A DNA stretch of 64,000 bases from the NCBI GenBank assembly GCA_913057905.1, contig CAJXPB010000001.1, positions 1,302,001 through 1,366,000 on the forward strand. The letters run 5' to 3'. The translations under genes were made by a program, and so were the position numbers. Of the stretch, positions 26,743 through 35,157 are shown piece after piece (position 1 is the first letter of the stretch; the number at the start of each line of letters is the position of its first letter). Origin of the DNA: an uncultured Pseudomonadota bacterium (lineage in GTDB: Bacteria > Myxococcota_A > Bradymonadia > Bradymonadales > Bradymonadaceae). The notes beneath the pieces are model-generated. The model saw only the letters and a list, made by a program, of their open reading frames with translations, did not search any database and had not been told where the DNA came from.

Positions 26743-27468
26743 ATGAAGACGTCCATTCGACGATATCTCAAGCGCAGCAGCGAGCCCTATACGGCCACGT
26801 TGTTGGTGCTTCCTCTCTTCGTTGTCTATCAAGTCGGTATTCTTCTGACCGGCGGCGTGCGCAACGGGGTCGACTTCATGACCGACCTCCTGTTCCTCGC
26901 CGCCGACGGAGAGCTCGGCACCTACCTCGTCATCAACGTCGGCCTGCTCGTCGCCTTTGTGGCCGCGGTCTTTGTCATGCGTAAGCGCGGGGAATTCAAA
27001 CTCCGCGTGTGGCCCTGGGTCGTCGCCGAGAGCACGCTGTACGCATCGCTGCTCGGAACGACCGTCATCTTGTTGATGCAACAACTCGGCCTTCAGGATC
27101 TCCCGTTTGCGGCCGGTGCCGGCGGCCAGCGCGAACTCGTCGACATTCTCGTGCTGAGCCTCGGCGCCGGGATCTATGAAGAAATCGTCTTTCGTGTGGC
27201 CCTGATGGGCGGTCTGTTCTGGGTCGCAAGCAAGGCGCTGGGCTGGAAAACCTGGGTGGCCGCCCTGACCGCCGTCGTCGCCTCGAGCCTCGTCTTCAGT
27301 GGCGTCCACTACATTGGACCGATGGGCGACGACTTTGCGATGCAGTCCTTTCTGTTTCGATTCTTCGCCGGCGGTCTTCTGGCATTGATCTATCATTTGC
27401 GTGGATTCGCCGTCGTCGTCTATACCCATGCCATCTACGATATTCTCGTGATGATCGGCCCCGGATGA
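26743..27468 (+). CDS. CPBP-family intramembrane metalloprotease-like protein
   Basis: A 241-residue multipass membrane protein with about six hydrophobic segments. It has the CPBP (CAAX protease/bacteriocin-processing) motifs in order: EEIVFR (motif 1, EExxxR) near residue 146, FSGVHYIGP (motif 2, FxxxH) near 187, and THAIYDI (motif 3, HxxxD) near 228. All three glutamate/histidine positions are present, so it is probably active. Members process or modify membrane proteins or act as chaperone-like proteins. It heads a three-gene plus-strand cluster. Confidence 0.85.
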   Translation: MKTSIRRYLKRSSEPYTATLLVLPLFVVYQVGILLTGGVRNGVDFMTDLLFLAADGELGTYLVINVGLLVAFVAAVFVMRKRGEFKLRVWPWVVAESTLYASLLGTTVILLMQQLGLQDLPFAAGAGGQRELVDILVLSLGAGIYEEIVFRVALMGGLFWVASKALGWKTWVAALTAVVASSLVFSGVHYIGPMGDDFAMQSFLFRFFAGGLLALIYHLRGFAVVVYTHAIYDILVMIGPG

Positions 27469-27493
27469 TGACCTGCTTCGAACTGAGATCGAC

Positions 27494-27604
27494 ATGTTTC
27501 CAAACGTAGCTGAATTGCTCGTCATCGCTGTTATCGTTGTCGCCATCTTCGGGCTATCGAACAGCGAGGCGATCGCCGATTTTCTATGGAGGTTCCGGCA
27601 GTGA
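27494..27604 (+). CDS. 36-residue TatA/Hcf106-like small membrane protein
   Basis: A very short gene: a nonpolar helix (AELLVIAVIVVAIFG, about residues 6-20) is followed by SNSEAIADFLWRFRQ. The N-terminus, including FP-xxx-ELLVI and the terminal FG, resembles the TatA/TatB transmembrane helix plus the start of the amphipathic helix, but the usual basic/acidic tail is missing. The TGA stop overlaps the GTG start of the next gene, and that gene's GGAGG lies within this frame, so the two look translationally coupled. It could instead be a generic single-pass small protein. Confidence 0.45.
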   Translation: MFPNVAELLVIAVIVVAIFGLSNSEAIADFLWRFRQ

Positions 27605-28029
27605 CGAGTCTGTTGGCATGGACCCCGGCCACGTTTTACGCCCTCTCCGCGGCCGTCCAAACGGTGACCGTCTTCTTTATCGGTCGAGCCATGGGCGTCG
27701 ACCGCGAGTATTTCGATCCGATTCCTCTTGCGATCTCGTTGGCGCTCGGAAATACGGCCGCGTTCTTTCTGCGCGACCTCGGGGTCATGGGCATCATCGG
27801 CATCTGCGCGGCGTTCATCATTCTCCTTCTGGCGATGACCGCGGTCGACACGCTGGTGACGCTTGTGAGTTTTCTGGTAGTCCTCGGTACCTACGCCGGA
27901 ACCGTCAAACTCGTCACCCCTCGCACCCCCTTGACCCTCGAGCAGATCGGCGGTCTGCCCGAGGTCGTCGTCACCGGCAAAATCGAGGCCGAGCCCATCA
28001 AACGCGAATCCAACGACTCGGTCTTCTGA
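27601..28029 (+). CDS. Small multipass membrane protein, unknown
   Basis: A 142-residue protein with about four hydrophobic helices and a charged cytoplasmic-type tail (LPEVVVTGKIEAEPIKRESND). The start is GTG 27601, chosen because GGAGG lies about nine bases upstream and GTGA overlaps the preceding stop; ATG 27586 lacks such a site. Grouped with the CPBP protease and the TatA-like small protein. No family recognised. Confidence 0.55.
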   Translation: MTSLLAWTPATFYALSAAVQTVTVFFIGRAMGVDREYFDPIPLAISLALGNTAAFFLRDLGVMGIIGICAAFIILLLAMTAVDTLVTLVSFLVVLGTYAGTVKLVTPRTPLTLEQIGGLPEVVVTGKIEAEPIKRESNDSVF

Positions 28030-28077
28030 ATCTCCCCTGAGCATCGGTATCGTAACTGGGCCGGCCTCCGAGACGGG

Positions 28078-29106
28078 TCACGACGGCGCCCCGAGACGCA
28101 CATTGCATCGCGGCTGCAGCCGATGGCCCTCAAACCTGCCGCTGGACCGCTCCAGATAGTGGTGAGCAATCGGTCCCAGCATGGCGGCGTTATCGGTGCA
28201 CAACCGCGGCGGAGCGACCGACAGACGCATCCCTTCGGAGTCGGCCGCCTCACGCATATCTCGACGAAGCCGTGAGTTCGCCGCCACACCGCCGGAGACG
28301 ACGATGCGGTCGACCCCGCATTCCTTGGCTGCCTCGACGGTCTTGAAGACCAGAACATCGACGACGGCCTGCTGAAACGAAGCGCAGACATCGGCGATTC
28401 CCTGTTCGTCGTCCGGGACGCCCTCGGCGTCGAGGTACTGATAGACAGCGGTCTTCAACCCGGCAAACGACACATCGAAGTTCTCGCGCGTCCACATCGG
28501 GCGAGGGAAATCGACGGCCTCGGGGTCTCCGTTCGCGGCTCTCTTGTCGATCTCGACGCCCCCTGGATATCCCAGGCCCATCATCTTGGAGACCTTGTCG
28601 AAGGCCTCTCCGGCGGCGTCATCTCGCGTCTCTCCAAGTCGACGGTACTCGCCGACGTCTTCGACCAGAAAGAGATCCGAATGGCCGCCGCTGGCGACAA
28701 GCCCCACGTACGGAAAATCGGGGACGTCGACGTCCTCCAGATCCATGAGAACGGTCGTCAGATGACCCTCGATGTGATTGAGGCCCACACAGGGCAGATC
28801 GGCCGCGTACGCGATCCCCTTTGCCGTCTCGAGACCGACCAGCAGGCTGCCGACCAGGCCCGGACCCTCGGTAACACCCACGCCATCGATGTCGGTCAAT
28901 TCGACCCCGGCCTCGTTGAGCGCACGGTCGACGACCCCGTGGATATCGCGGATGTGATTGCGCGAGGCAATTTCGGGCACCACACCGCCGTAGCGGCGAT
29001 GGACCGGGATCTGGCTGGCAACCGAGTTTGAAAGAATGCGGCGGCCGTCTTCAATGACGGCCGCCGATGTCTCGTCGCAACTCGACTCGACGGTGAGAAT
29101 CAGCAT
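28078..29106 (-). CDS. tsaD: tRNA N6-threonylcarbamoyladenosine biosynthesis protein TsaD (Kae1/Gcp)
   Basis: A 342-residue protein of standard family length. It opens with the ASKHA start ILTVESSCDETSAAV and has the metal-binding HIEGH motif in GLNHIEGHLTT, the TEGPGLVGSLLVGLETAKG substrate loop, and a C-terminal NA..LGP segment. TsaD transfers the threonylcarbamoyl group to A37 of ANN-decoding tRNAs together with TsaB, TsaC and TsaE, none of which appear in this window. It faces the upstream small membrane protein convergently. Confidence 0.97.
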   Translation of the reverse strand: MLILTVESSCDETSAAVIEDGRRILSNSVASQIPVHRRYGGVVPEIASRNHIRDIHGVVDRALNEAGVELTDIDGVGVTEGPGLVGSLLVGLETAKGIAYAADLPCVGLNHIEGHLTTVLMDLEDVDVPDFPYVGLVASGGHSDLFLVEDVGEYRRLGETRDDAAGEAFDKVSKMMGLGYPGGVEIDKRAANGDPEAVDFPRPMWTRENFDVSFAGLKTAVYQYLDAEGVPDDEQGIADVCASFQQAVVDVLVFKTVEAAKECGVDRIVVSGGVAANSRLRRDMREAADSEGMRLSVAPPRLCTDNAAMLGPIAHHYLERSSGRFEGHRLQPRCNVRLGAPS

Positions 29107-29125
29107 GGGGATGTCGCCGTGATCG

Positions 29126-32100
29126 TTACAGACGCTGCATGATGGAACGCACTTCGCCGGCCATCTGGCCCGACGGCCAGGTGTTCAGGTATTCCTGATA
29201 GACCTCTCGGGCCTGATCGGGATTCCCGCCGGTCTGATACCCGGAGGCCACCTGCAAGTACAGCGTCGAAACCCGTGAGTTTCCGGGAATCTCTTTGCGG
29301 AGCTGTCGAAGCAGACGCAACGCCTGGTCGTACTGCCCCCCGTTGACGAGTTGACTGGCGCGCTGGACCCGCTGTTGCGTCGGATCCGGCTGAGGCGAGC
29401 CGCCTCCTTGCTGTTGCGCCCCCTGCCCGGTCGCTTCCTGGCCCTGGGCGGCGACCTGCTGTTGAGAGGGCCCGGCCCCTTCGTCGTCGGTCTGCTCCTC
29501 GGTCTCCTGAGCATCGGCCTTCGCCATGGCCCCGGCATCGGGCCGAGGTGGAGCCGCCATGCCCGCATCGGCTCCACCGGCGAGCAGCGGATCCGTTCCG
29601 CCGAGGACCTGGGCGAGCGTCGTCGCTTCGTCGACAGAACTCCGGGCGAGCGTCTCGGATCGACCGCGTGCTTGACTCTCCGTCAATCCGGAATCTTCGT
29701 CCGACTCGTCGGCCTTGGCAGCCGCAGCTCCTTCAGCCGCTTCGACGGCTTCGGCTTTCTGATCCGAGCTACTCCCTTCGCCGCTGTTGCCGCCAAAGGG
29801 CGTGGCCACCCATAGGACGACTCCAGCCGCCAGCACGGCGGCAGCGATCGCGCCGTAGTGCCAGGTCTGGATACCCCCGGACTCTTCGTAGTCTTCGTCG
29901 AAGTCCCACCCCTCTTCGAGTTCGTCCTCACCGGCCTGCTGGAAAAAGGCCTCGGCGGGATCATCGACTACCGCCGTCTCCTCTTCGTCTTCTGACTCTT
30001 CTGGGGTCTCTTCGACTTGTTCATCGACCTCGGGCGTCTGCTCGACATCGTTCTCCTCGACGTCGTCATCCTCGACGCCTCGATCCTTCGGTACGCTCTC
30101 GGCGGTTTCGGTCTCCTCGGGTTCGGGTGCCGGCTCCTTGGATCGAACATCTTCCGATGGGGCACTCTCCTTTTTTCGAATCTCCGGCTTCGCCCGAGCG
30201 GACGGTTGTTCGGTCACCTCCGCGCGGGCCTCGGCGGGCTCGGAGGCCTCCTCGACTCCGGTCGACGGTTCGGCGGGCGGTTCCGATCCCTCCGGCTCGG
30301 GGGCTGGCCGCGACTCAACGGTCGTATCCGCCGATTCGTCCGGCTCCTCTCGCCATGCCATCCCCTCGCGGGTCGTACTCGCTCCGGCCCGCGCCTCGAC
30401 CTCATGAGCATCGATTTCTTCATCCTCGGGCGCCGACAGGTCGTACTCGGCGCGAATGATCTCCCCGTTCTCGGATACCCGCTCGATATCGGGGATTTCA
30501 CCTTGCGGCTGGTGAGTCTCTTCGGACTTTTTAGCCTGCTCGCGACGCCGTTCGGTCGCGGCACGGATCTGCTCTTCTTGTTCCGGCGAGACCTCGACGG
30601 GCTGCATTGGCGCAGTCTCTCCCTCCGGGCGGTGGTACCGCTCTTCGGGATCGGCCGGCTCGGTGTCGCCGCCCGTGTCAGTTCGCCGTTCCGGGGTCGA
30701 CTCTTGGTCGGCATCCTGTGCAGTCGGGACGGCCCGCGGGGTCGATTGGCGATCCCGCTGTTGCCCCTCCTGGGAGCCTCGCTGCTCCGGGCCGCCAGGC
30801 CTGGCCTCCCGCGCCCCGGGCATCTGCGGAGCTCCGCGGGCCGGCTCTTCGGTCGTTTGTTCCTCTTCTTCGGACTCATGCTTCTGGCGGGTCAACTGAC
30901 GAGCCTCTTCGCGTCGACGTCGTCGTTCGGCAGCCGCCAAATCCTCCTGATATTCCTTGGTCTCGGCATCCCGTACAAATCCGGTCTCCGGCCGGGACCC
31001 TTCCGTCTGTCCCGGTCGATCCTCGCGGCCGCTCTCCTTCCGGGCAGACTCTTCGGTGCGCCGGCGCCTCTGCTCGTGTTCGTCCGCCGTTCGTTGAGCA
31101 TCGTAGCGAACATCGGACTCCTCCGATTCGTCGAAGGGCGCGCCGGGGCGCTCGGGCTCGGTGACTTGACCGCCGGCTTCGGCCTCGCCGACATCCCCGG
31201 CGGCTTCGTCCAGGGCATCAGAGAGGGATTCACCGGCCATTTCATCTGCGAGAGCATCCGCCAGACCGGCCATCGGCTCGGACTCTTGCTGAGTGCCCCC
31301 CTCTTCGTCGGTCTCCGAGGCCATCGGACCGGGTGACGGCCGCGGTTCCGTACTCTCCGCCATCGATCCCGTCGATTCCGTGGGCTCTTCGATCTCCGGC
31401 GGGGTCTCACCTTCATCTTCGTCGCTACCGGGCATCCCGGGGGAGGTCGGTTCATCACGCCCGAAACGATCGTCGGATTTCTCGCGCTGCTCGAGCCATT
31501 CAGCGAGGTGGCTCTCCTCGCGCACCGCCCGGCGCTCGTCTTCGGGCGTGACATCCTCGAGGAAGCCGTCTTCGTGCAGTCTCCGGATGATCTGCAGCGA
31601 CTCCACGTCGCCGACCGGACTGTCATCGATGACATCCTGCAGGGTTCGATATCCGTCGAAGAGTCGCACCACACGCGCGACCTCCTGGGGAACCGTCTCC
31701 AGGAGCTGCGGCAGCCGGGAGTAGTCTGCATCGAAGACCCGGTCCAGCGACGGAACTTCGTCGATCAACGCATCCCAGGCCTCCAATCGCTCGATGCCCG
31801 TCAACAGCAGCTCGTCGATGGACTTGTCGATGTAGTCGGCGCCCTGGATCTCCTCCTGATACCGGACCCGGAACTCACCGGAGGGCCACAGCATCAGACG
31901 ATAGACGGCCTCTTCCCCCTGGAGTTTGCCGCATACGGCATCGGTGATCTCGCCGTGTCGGAAACTCATCGCCGCCTGCTGATCTTCACGGGTAAACGTG
32001 ATCGTTCCCGTGCGCTCCTCCACATCGATCGTCTGGAGGAGGTCGATCATCGTAATTTCCGACAGAGTCCCCTCGTATTCGTCGACCTCCGCCCCTTTGA

Positions 32101-32485
32101 TGAGATCACGGCTCCGTTCGCGCAGGAGGATCTCAACCCGTTCGATGACGTCGTTGACGAAAAACGGCCGGGTCAGATAATCGTCCGCCCCGATCTCGAG
32201 CCCTTCGGCCCGCCGCGGTAGCGACGAGTCGTCTGTGACAAACAGAAAGGGCACACGCGCCAACTGAGGATCCTTCTGCAGGTCGGCGCAGAACGCGAAC
32301 CCGTCCCCGTCGGGCAGATCCGTATCACTGACGATCAGATCCGGCTCCGTCTCCGATAGAATCGCCCTCGCACCGGCGAGGGTATCGGTGACTTCGGCCC
32401 GGTATCCCGCCTTACGAAAACTTACTTCCAGCACCTTTCGGCTGCGGGCATCGCCGTCCACGACCAGAATGGTCTCGTTCGCCAC
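29126..32485 (-). CDS. Membrane-spanning response regulator: REC-PATAN-disordered linker-TM-TPR
   Basis: A 1119-residue protein from a GTG preceded by GAGGAG six bases upstream. A receiver domain covers about 4-120: acidic pocket D10/D12 and phosphoacceptor D54 in IVSD; the conserved Lys in the loop before the last strand is Arg106 (LTRPF). A PATAN/DUF4388 domain occupies about 130-240. A 600-residue Glu/Arg/Pro/Gln-rich disordered region follows. One TM helix (about 877-898, HYGAIAAAVLAAGVVLWVA) is followed by an Ala/Gln-rich periplasmic linker and a C-terminal TPR-like pair (about 1035-1119, LVNGGQYDQALRLLRQLRKEIPG). Receiver inside, TPR outside: signal transmission or protein scaffolding across the membrane is plausible. 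Confidence 0.75.
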   Translation of the reverse strand: MANETILVVDGDARSRKVLEVSFRKAGYRAEVTDTLAGARAILSETEPDLIVSDTDLPDGDGFAFCADLQKDPQLARVPFLFVTDDSSLPRRAEGLEIGADDYLTRPFFVNDVIERVEILLRERSRDLIKGAEVDEYEGTLSEITMIDLLQTIDVEERTGTITFTREDQQAAMSFRHGEITDAVCGKLQGEEAVYRLMLWPSGEFRVRYQEEIQGADYIDKSIDELLLTGIERLEAWDALIDEVPSLDRVFDADYSRLPQLLETVPQEVARVVRLFDGYRTLQDVIDDSPVGDVESLQIIRRLHEDGFLEDVTPEDERRAVREESHLAEWLEQREKSDDRFGRDEPTSPGMPGSDEDEGETPPEIEEPTESTGSMAESTEPRPSPGPMASETDEEGGTQQESEPMAGLADALADEMAGESLSDALDEAAGDVGEAEAGGQVTEPERPGAPFDESEESDVRYDAQRTADEHEQRRRRTEESARKESGREDRPGQTEGSRPETGFVRDAETKEYQEDLAAAERRRRREEARQLTRQKHESEEEEQTTEEPARGAPQMPGAREARPGGPEQRGSQEGQQRDRQSTPRAVPTAQDADQESTPERRTDTGGDTEPADPEERYHRPEGETAPMQPVEVSPEQEEQIRAATERRREQAKKSEETHQPQGEIPDIERVSENGEIIRAEYDLSAPEDEEIDAHEVEARAGASTTREGMAWREEPDESADTTVESRPAPEPEGSEPPAEPSTGVEEASEPAEARAEVTEQPSARAKPEIRKKESAPSEDVRSKEPAPEPEETETAESVPKDRGVEDDDVEENDVEQTPEVDEQVEETPEESEDEEETAVVDDPAEAFFQQAGEDELEEGWDFDEDYEESGGIQTWHYGAIAAAVLAAGVVLWVATPFGGNSGEGSSSDQKAEAVEAAEGAAAAKADESDEDSGLTESQARGRSETLARSSVDEATTLAQVLGGTDPLLAGGADAGMAAPPRPDAGAMAKADAQETEEQTDDEGAGPSQQQVAAQGQEATGQGAQQQGGGSPQPDPTQQRVQRASQLVNGGQYDQALRLLRQLRKEIPGNSRVSTLYLQVASGYQTGGNPDQAREVYQEYLNTWPSGQMAGEVRSIMQRL

Positions 32486-32602
32486 GGATACTCCTCTACG
32501 AAACGACAAAATTGGTTACCGAACGATGTCAGCCGTTCGAGCTTCTTTCAGACGTGTCGCGCCGAAATTGTAGTTCTAAGTCATCTCTATCACAAGCAAT
32601 TC

Positions 32603-33052
32603 TCAGACCCGTTCGAACTCCCCACCCCTCTCATCTTCGCCAGAAAGCGGCACATCGAACCGTTCGGCGTAGGCCTGCAGGGCCTCCAGCGGCGCACGAA
32701 ACGGATGGGCCGTCCCGGCATCAAACACAACGCCGTCCAGGGCCTCGTCGACCTCATTTATCTTCGAGAGTGCCTCGCCGGGATCGAGCATCAGCCCGTG
32801 CATCTCGCCGTCGTCGGATTCGCGGCCGACCTCCGAGGCGAATTGCCGGTAGTTGCGGACGTTGGTGAAGGCGGGCAGCCAGAATCCGTTATCCGTCGAC
32901 AGCACCATCGGCCGATTCGGGCCCACCTCTTCGCGAGCCGGGACGAGATACCAGGCCTTCCTCAAAAAGACCGCGCGCCACATCTCCTCGAGATGCTCGC
33001 GCGTCGGGTTTTGTTTTGCCTGCTCGATGAGATCGACAAGTTGATTCGCCAT
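32603..33052 (-). CDS. SseB-family-like cytoplasmic protein
   Basis: A 149-residue soluble protein. It begins ANQLVDLIEQAKQNPTREHLEEMWRAVFLRKAWYLVPA and contains NGFWLPAFTNVRNYRQF, the pattern of SseB N-terminal domains (short helix, 'YVPV' strand, 'PVFTS.e.l'-type strand). SseB-domain proteins occur in secretion and stress contexts, but the general function is unclear and no secretion genes are adjacent. Confidence 0.5.
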   Translation of the reverse strand: MANQLVDLIEQAKQNPTREHLEEMWRAVFLRKAWYLVPAREEVGPNRPMVLSTDNGFWLPAFTNVRNYRQFASEVGRESDDGEMHGLMLDPGEALSKINEVDEALDGVVFDAGTAHPFRAPLEALQAYAERFDVPLSGEDERGGEFERV

Positions 33053-33148
33053 CGTGGGTCCTCGCGCACTCAGGTTCGTTGCTATCTACGTGTCCGTTGT
33101 TAGACTTCGCTCGACGATTCACGCTGCTCGAACTTGACGGTGTTTATC

Positions 33149-33598
33149 ATGATAGATCTCGGTTGGCTTAGAGGATTTCACGTCATTGGTCTCATCCTGT
33201 GGATGGGTGGGCTGTTCGCACTGACCTCCCATCTGGGCACCTCAGCCGACATGGATCCGAGCGACCGCACCGATGCGATGGAGGGATTTGAACGCAAGAC
33301 TTACTACTTCAGCGCCTTGCCGGGTCTGATCCTGTCGCTCGTGACGGGACTCTGGATGATGTTCCAAAATGGGTTCGCCGGCTACCTGAACGTCGACGGA
33401 ACCTGGGGCGCCACCTTTCACGCCAAGCTCACGCTGATCGTGGTATTGATCGGTATCGACCAGTTCGTACATTTCAAGATGCGGCGCTTTCACGGATCGG
33501 GCGAAGGAAGCCGCGGCCTCTTTATGGCGCTGCACGGCACCATCGGCCTCATGTTCATCGTGATCCCGATCCTCGTCCAGACCAAGCTACTCGCCTGA
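33149..33598 (+). CDS. CopD/HemJ-like (UPF0093-type) membrane protein
   Basis: A 149-residue multipass protein with about four helices. It has RGFHVIGLILWMGGLFAL near the N-terminus and WGATFHAKLTLIVVLIGID in the middle, matching the conserved His-W-G and His-x-Lys positions of the HemJ/CopD-like family. HemJ proteins act in protoporphyrinogen oxidation and CopD in copper handling; which applies is not clear. ATG 33149 is preferred; a TTG at 33134 is an in-frame alternative. Confidence 0.6.
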   Translation: MIDLGWLRGFHVIGLILWMGGLFALTSHLGTSADMDPSDRTDAMEGFERKTYYFSALPGLILSLVTGLWMMFQNGFAGYLNVDGTWGATFHAKLTLIVVLIGIDQFVHFKMRRFHGSGEGSRGLFMALHGTIGLMFIVIPILVQTKLLA

Positions 33599-33608
33599 GC
33601 CGACGCGC

Positions 33609-34013
33609 GTGACTTTCAACTCTCGCAACGCCGACAGCCTGCCCTGGGGCCTCTGGGTCTTCCCGGCCTTTGTGCTGGTGTGGGCAGGGTCGTGGCTCGT
33701 ATCCCGCGGGCTGGTCGACTTCGGCACCTGCGGAATCAAACAGTTGCTCGGGATTCCTTGCCTTAGCTGCGGCGCCACGCGGGCGACGCAACTGCTGCTG
33801 GGCGGCGACCCCCTGGCCGCCCTCACCATGCAGCCGCTGGTCATCCTCGGCTACGGACTGCTCGCTACCTGGGGGATCGCCAGTCTGGGAACCGTCGTGA
33901 CAGGCCGCGCCCTTGAGGTCTCTCTGAATCGACGGGAATCGATGTGTCTGAAGATCGCCGTGGTCGTGCTGCCGCTGGCCAACTGGGTTTATCTGGTCGC
34001 CGCAGGCATCTGA
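33609..34013 (+). CDS. DUF2752 membrane protein
   Basis: A 134-residue protein starting at GTG. It has three hydrophobic helices and the DUF2752 hallmark GIPCLSCGATRATQLLLGGDPLAAL (about residues 47-71), where two Cys and an Arg are invariant. The family is small, membrane-bound and of unknown biochemical role. It follows the HemJ/CopD-like gene by ten bases, so the two may be co-transcribed. Confidence 0.85.
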   Translation: MTFNSRNADSLPWGLWVFPAFVLVWAGSWLVSRGLVDFGTCGIKQLLGIPCLSCGATRATQLLLGGDPLAALTMQPLVILGYGLLATWGIASLGTVVTGRALEVSLNRRESMCLKIAVVVLPLANWVYLVAAGI

Positions 34014-34014
34014 A

Positions 34015-35025
34015 CTAACCCTCCAGCGAGCGGATGCGGTCCCAAAACGTCGACTCGAACTGGTAGGCGGCCTCGGCCATCGACTCGACGTGGTGAGCCG
34101 GATTCTCGCCAGGTTCCTCGCCATCGGTCGCGAGATAGGTCGTCATCGCCGAGAGATACGTCCCGAGGGTCGACCAGGCGTCGGCCGTCCTGGTCATGCT
34201 GAGCCCCGCCTGTAGATGGCCCAGCGAGGGAACCAGCTCCTCGGCCTCCTTCAGAAACTCCCGGTACAGATTCCGGTAGTTTCCACCCCCGGTCTCCGGA
34301 TTCTCCATCGCCTGGTAGGCCGCGCGATAGCACTCGGTCCCGTCGTCGAGGCTCTTCCACTGGCCGACCTCCTCGCGAAACCGACTCAGGGCATCGAGTC
34401 CATGGGTGCGGCCATCCCGCGTCGTCATCTCTCTGCAGTTCTGGGCCACGGCTCGACGGATCGCCTCGTCGAGTTCGCGGGTCTGACCGGGCTCGAACAC
34501 ATGGGCGACTCCACCGCCCTCTGTCTCCGGCAGATCTTCGGACCACCAGGCGTGCAGAAAATTGTCGCGCTCGAGCCGGGTCACCTCCTTGACGGACCCA
34601 TCGCTCACCCAAACCCGGCCGCCATCGGCATCTAGACCCACGACAACAATCCGACGGGCTCCATAGGGGGCTTGTCGGTCGCGGTAGGGAAGCCTGGAGC
34701 CGTCGCAACGAACCAGCACCGGCACGCCGTCGGCGAGGTACTCTTCGATCACCGACATTCCCTCCTGGGGAGATCCCGGCTCCAGCGTATCCACGGTCAT
34801 GCCCAATGCGTCGGCGACCCCATCTTCCAGGGTCAGGGATCGCCCCAAAATACGCCGCCTCGGAGACGTCTCACCAGAGAGGTAATGAAAGTCGAGTCCC
34901 GCCCCCAGGCCAAACACCACAGGCTCGGAGAGCTGAAGCCCGGCCCAACCGAGCAGATTTCGTATGGCGGTCGAACCGCAGCAGATCCCCTCCCGATGTT
35001 CGTAACCGTCGACGCGTGTTGTCAT
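34015..35025 (-). CDS. BtrH N-terminal domain/DUF4872 protein
   Basis: A 336-residue protein. The N-terminus YEHREGICCGSTAIRNLLGWAG is followed by LSEPVVFGLGAGLDFHYL, the signature of the butirosin BtrH N-terminal family. A probable catalytic Cys (C15 or C16) lies in a papain-like N-terminal region; a DUF4872-like C-terminal helical half follows. BtrH is an acyltransferase-like enzyme of natural-product biosynthesis. No biosynthetic genes are adjacent in this window, so the role here is open. Confidence 0.7.
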   Translation of the reverse strand: MTTRVDGYEHREGICCGSTAIRNLLGWAGLQLSEPVVFGLGAGLDFHYLSGETSPRRRILGRSLTLEDGVADALGMTVDTLEPGSPQEGMSVIEEYLADGVPVLVRCDGSRLPYRDRQAPYGARRIVVVGLDADGGRVWVSDGSVKEVTRLERDNFLHAWWSEDLPETEGGGVAHVFEPGQTRELDEAIRRAVAQNCREMTTRDGRTHGLDALSRFREEVGQWKSLDDGTECYRAAYQAMENPETGGGNYRNLYREFLKEAEELVPSLGHLQAGLSMTRTADAWSTLGTYLSAMTTYLATDGEEPGENPAHHVESMAEAAYQFESTFWDRIRSLEG

Positions 35026-35075
35026 CCAAGTGCTCCGTTGTCATGAAATCGGTACCGTCGCCGAACCACTGACTG

Positions 35076-35104
35076 TTGACAGCATACTTGTCGCTGCAGA
35101 TACA
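35076..35104 (+). promoter_or_regulatory. Possible sigma-70-type promoter upstream of the exported membrane protein
   Basis: TTGACA at 35076-35081 and GATACA at 35099-35104, separated by 17 bases and about 50 bases before the start codon at 35158. The -35 is perfect but the -10 matches only three of six bases, so it is tentative. Confidence 0.3.
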
Positions 35105-35157
35105 CGGGCCTGTCTGAGCGCATCCTCGTTCCTGCGAACATCCATGGCAGTTGCATC

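Noticed and set aside
26701..28044. Long minus-strand frame opposite the CPBP protease and small membrane proteins
   Set aside because: The plus strand has all three CPBP motifs and coupled starts; the reverse frame is Gly/Asp/His-rich shadow sequence.
30017..31336. Hydrophobic-looking plus-strand frame opposite the response-regulator linker
   Set aside because: It is the complement of Glu/Arg-rich disordered codons, which reads as Leu/Phe-rich. There is no start signal.
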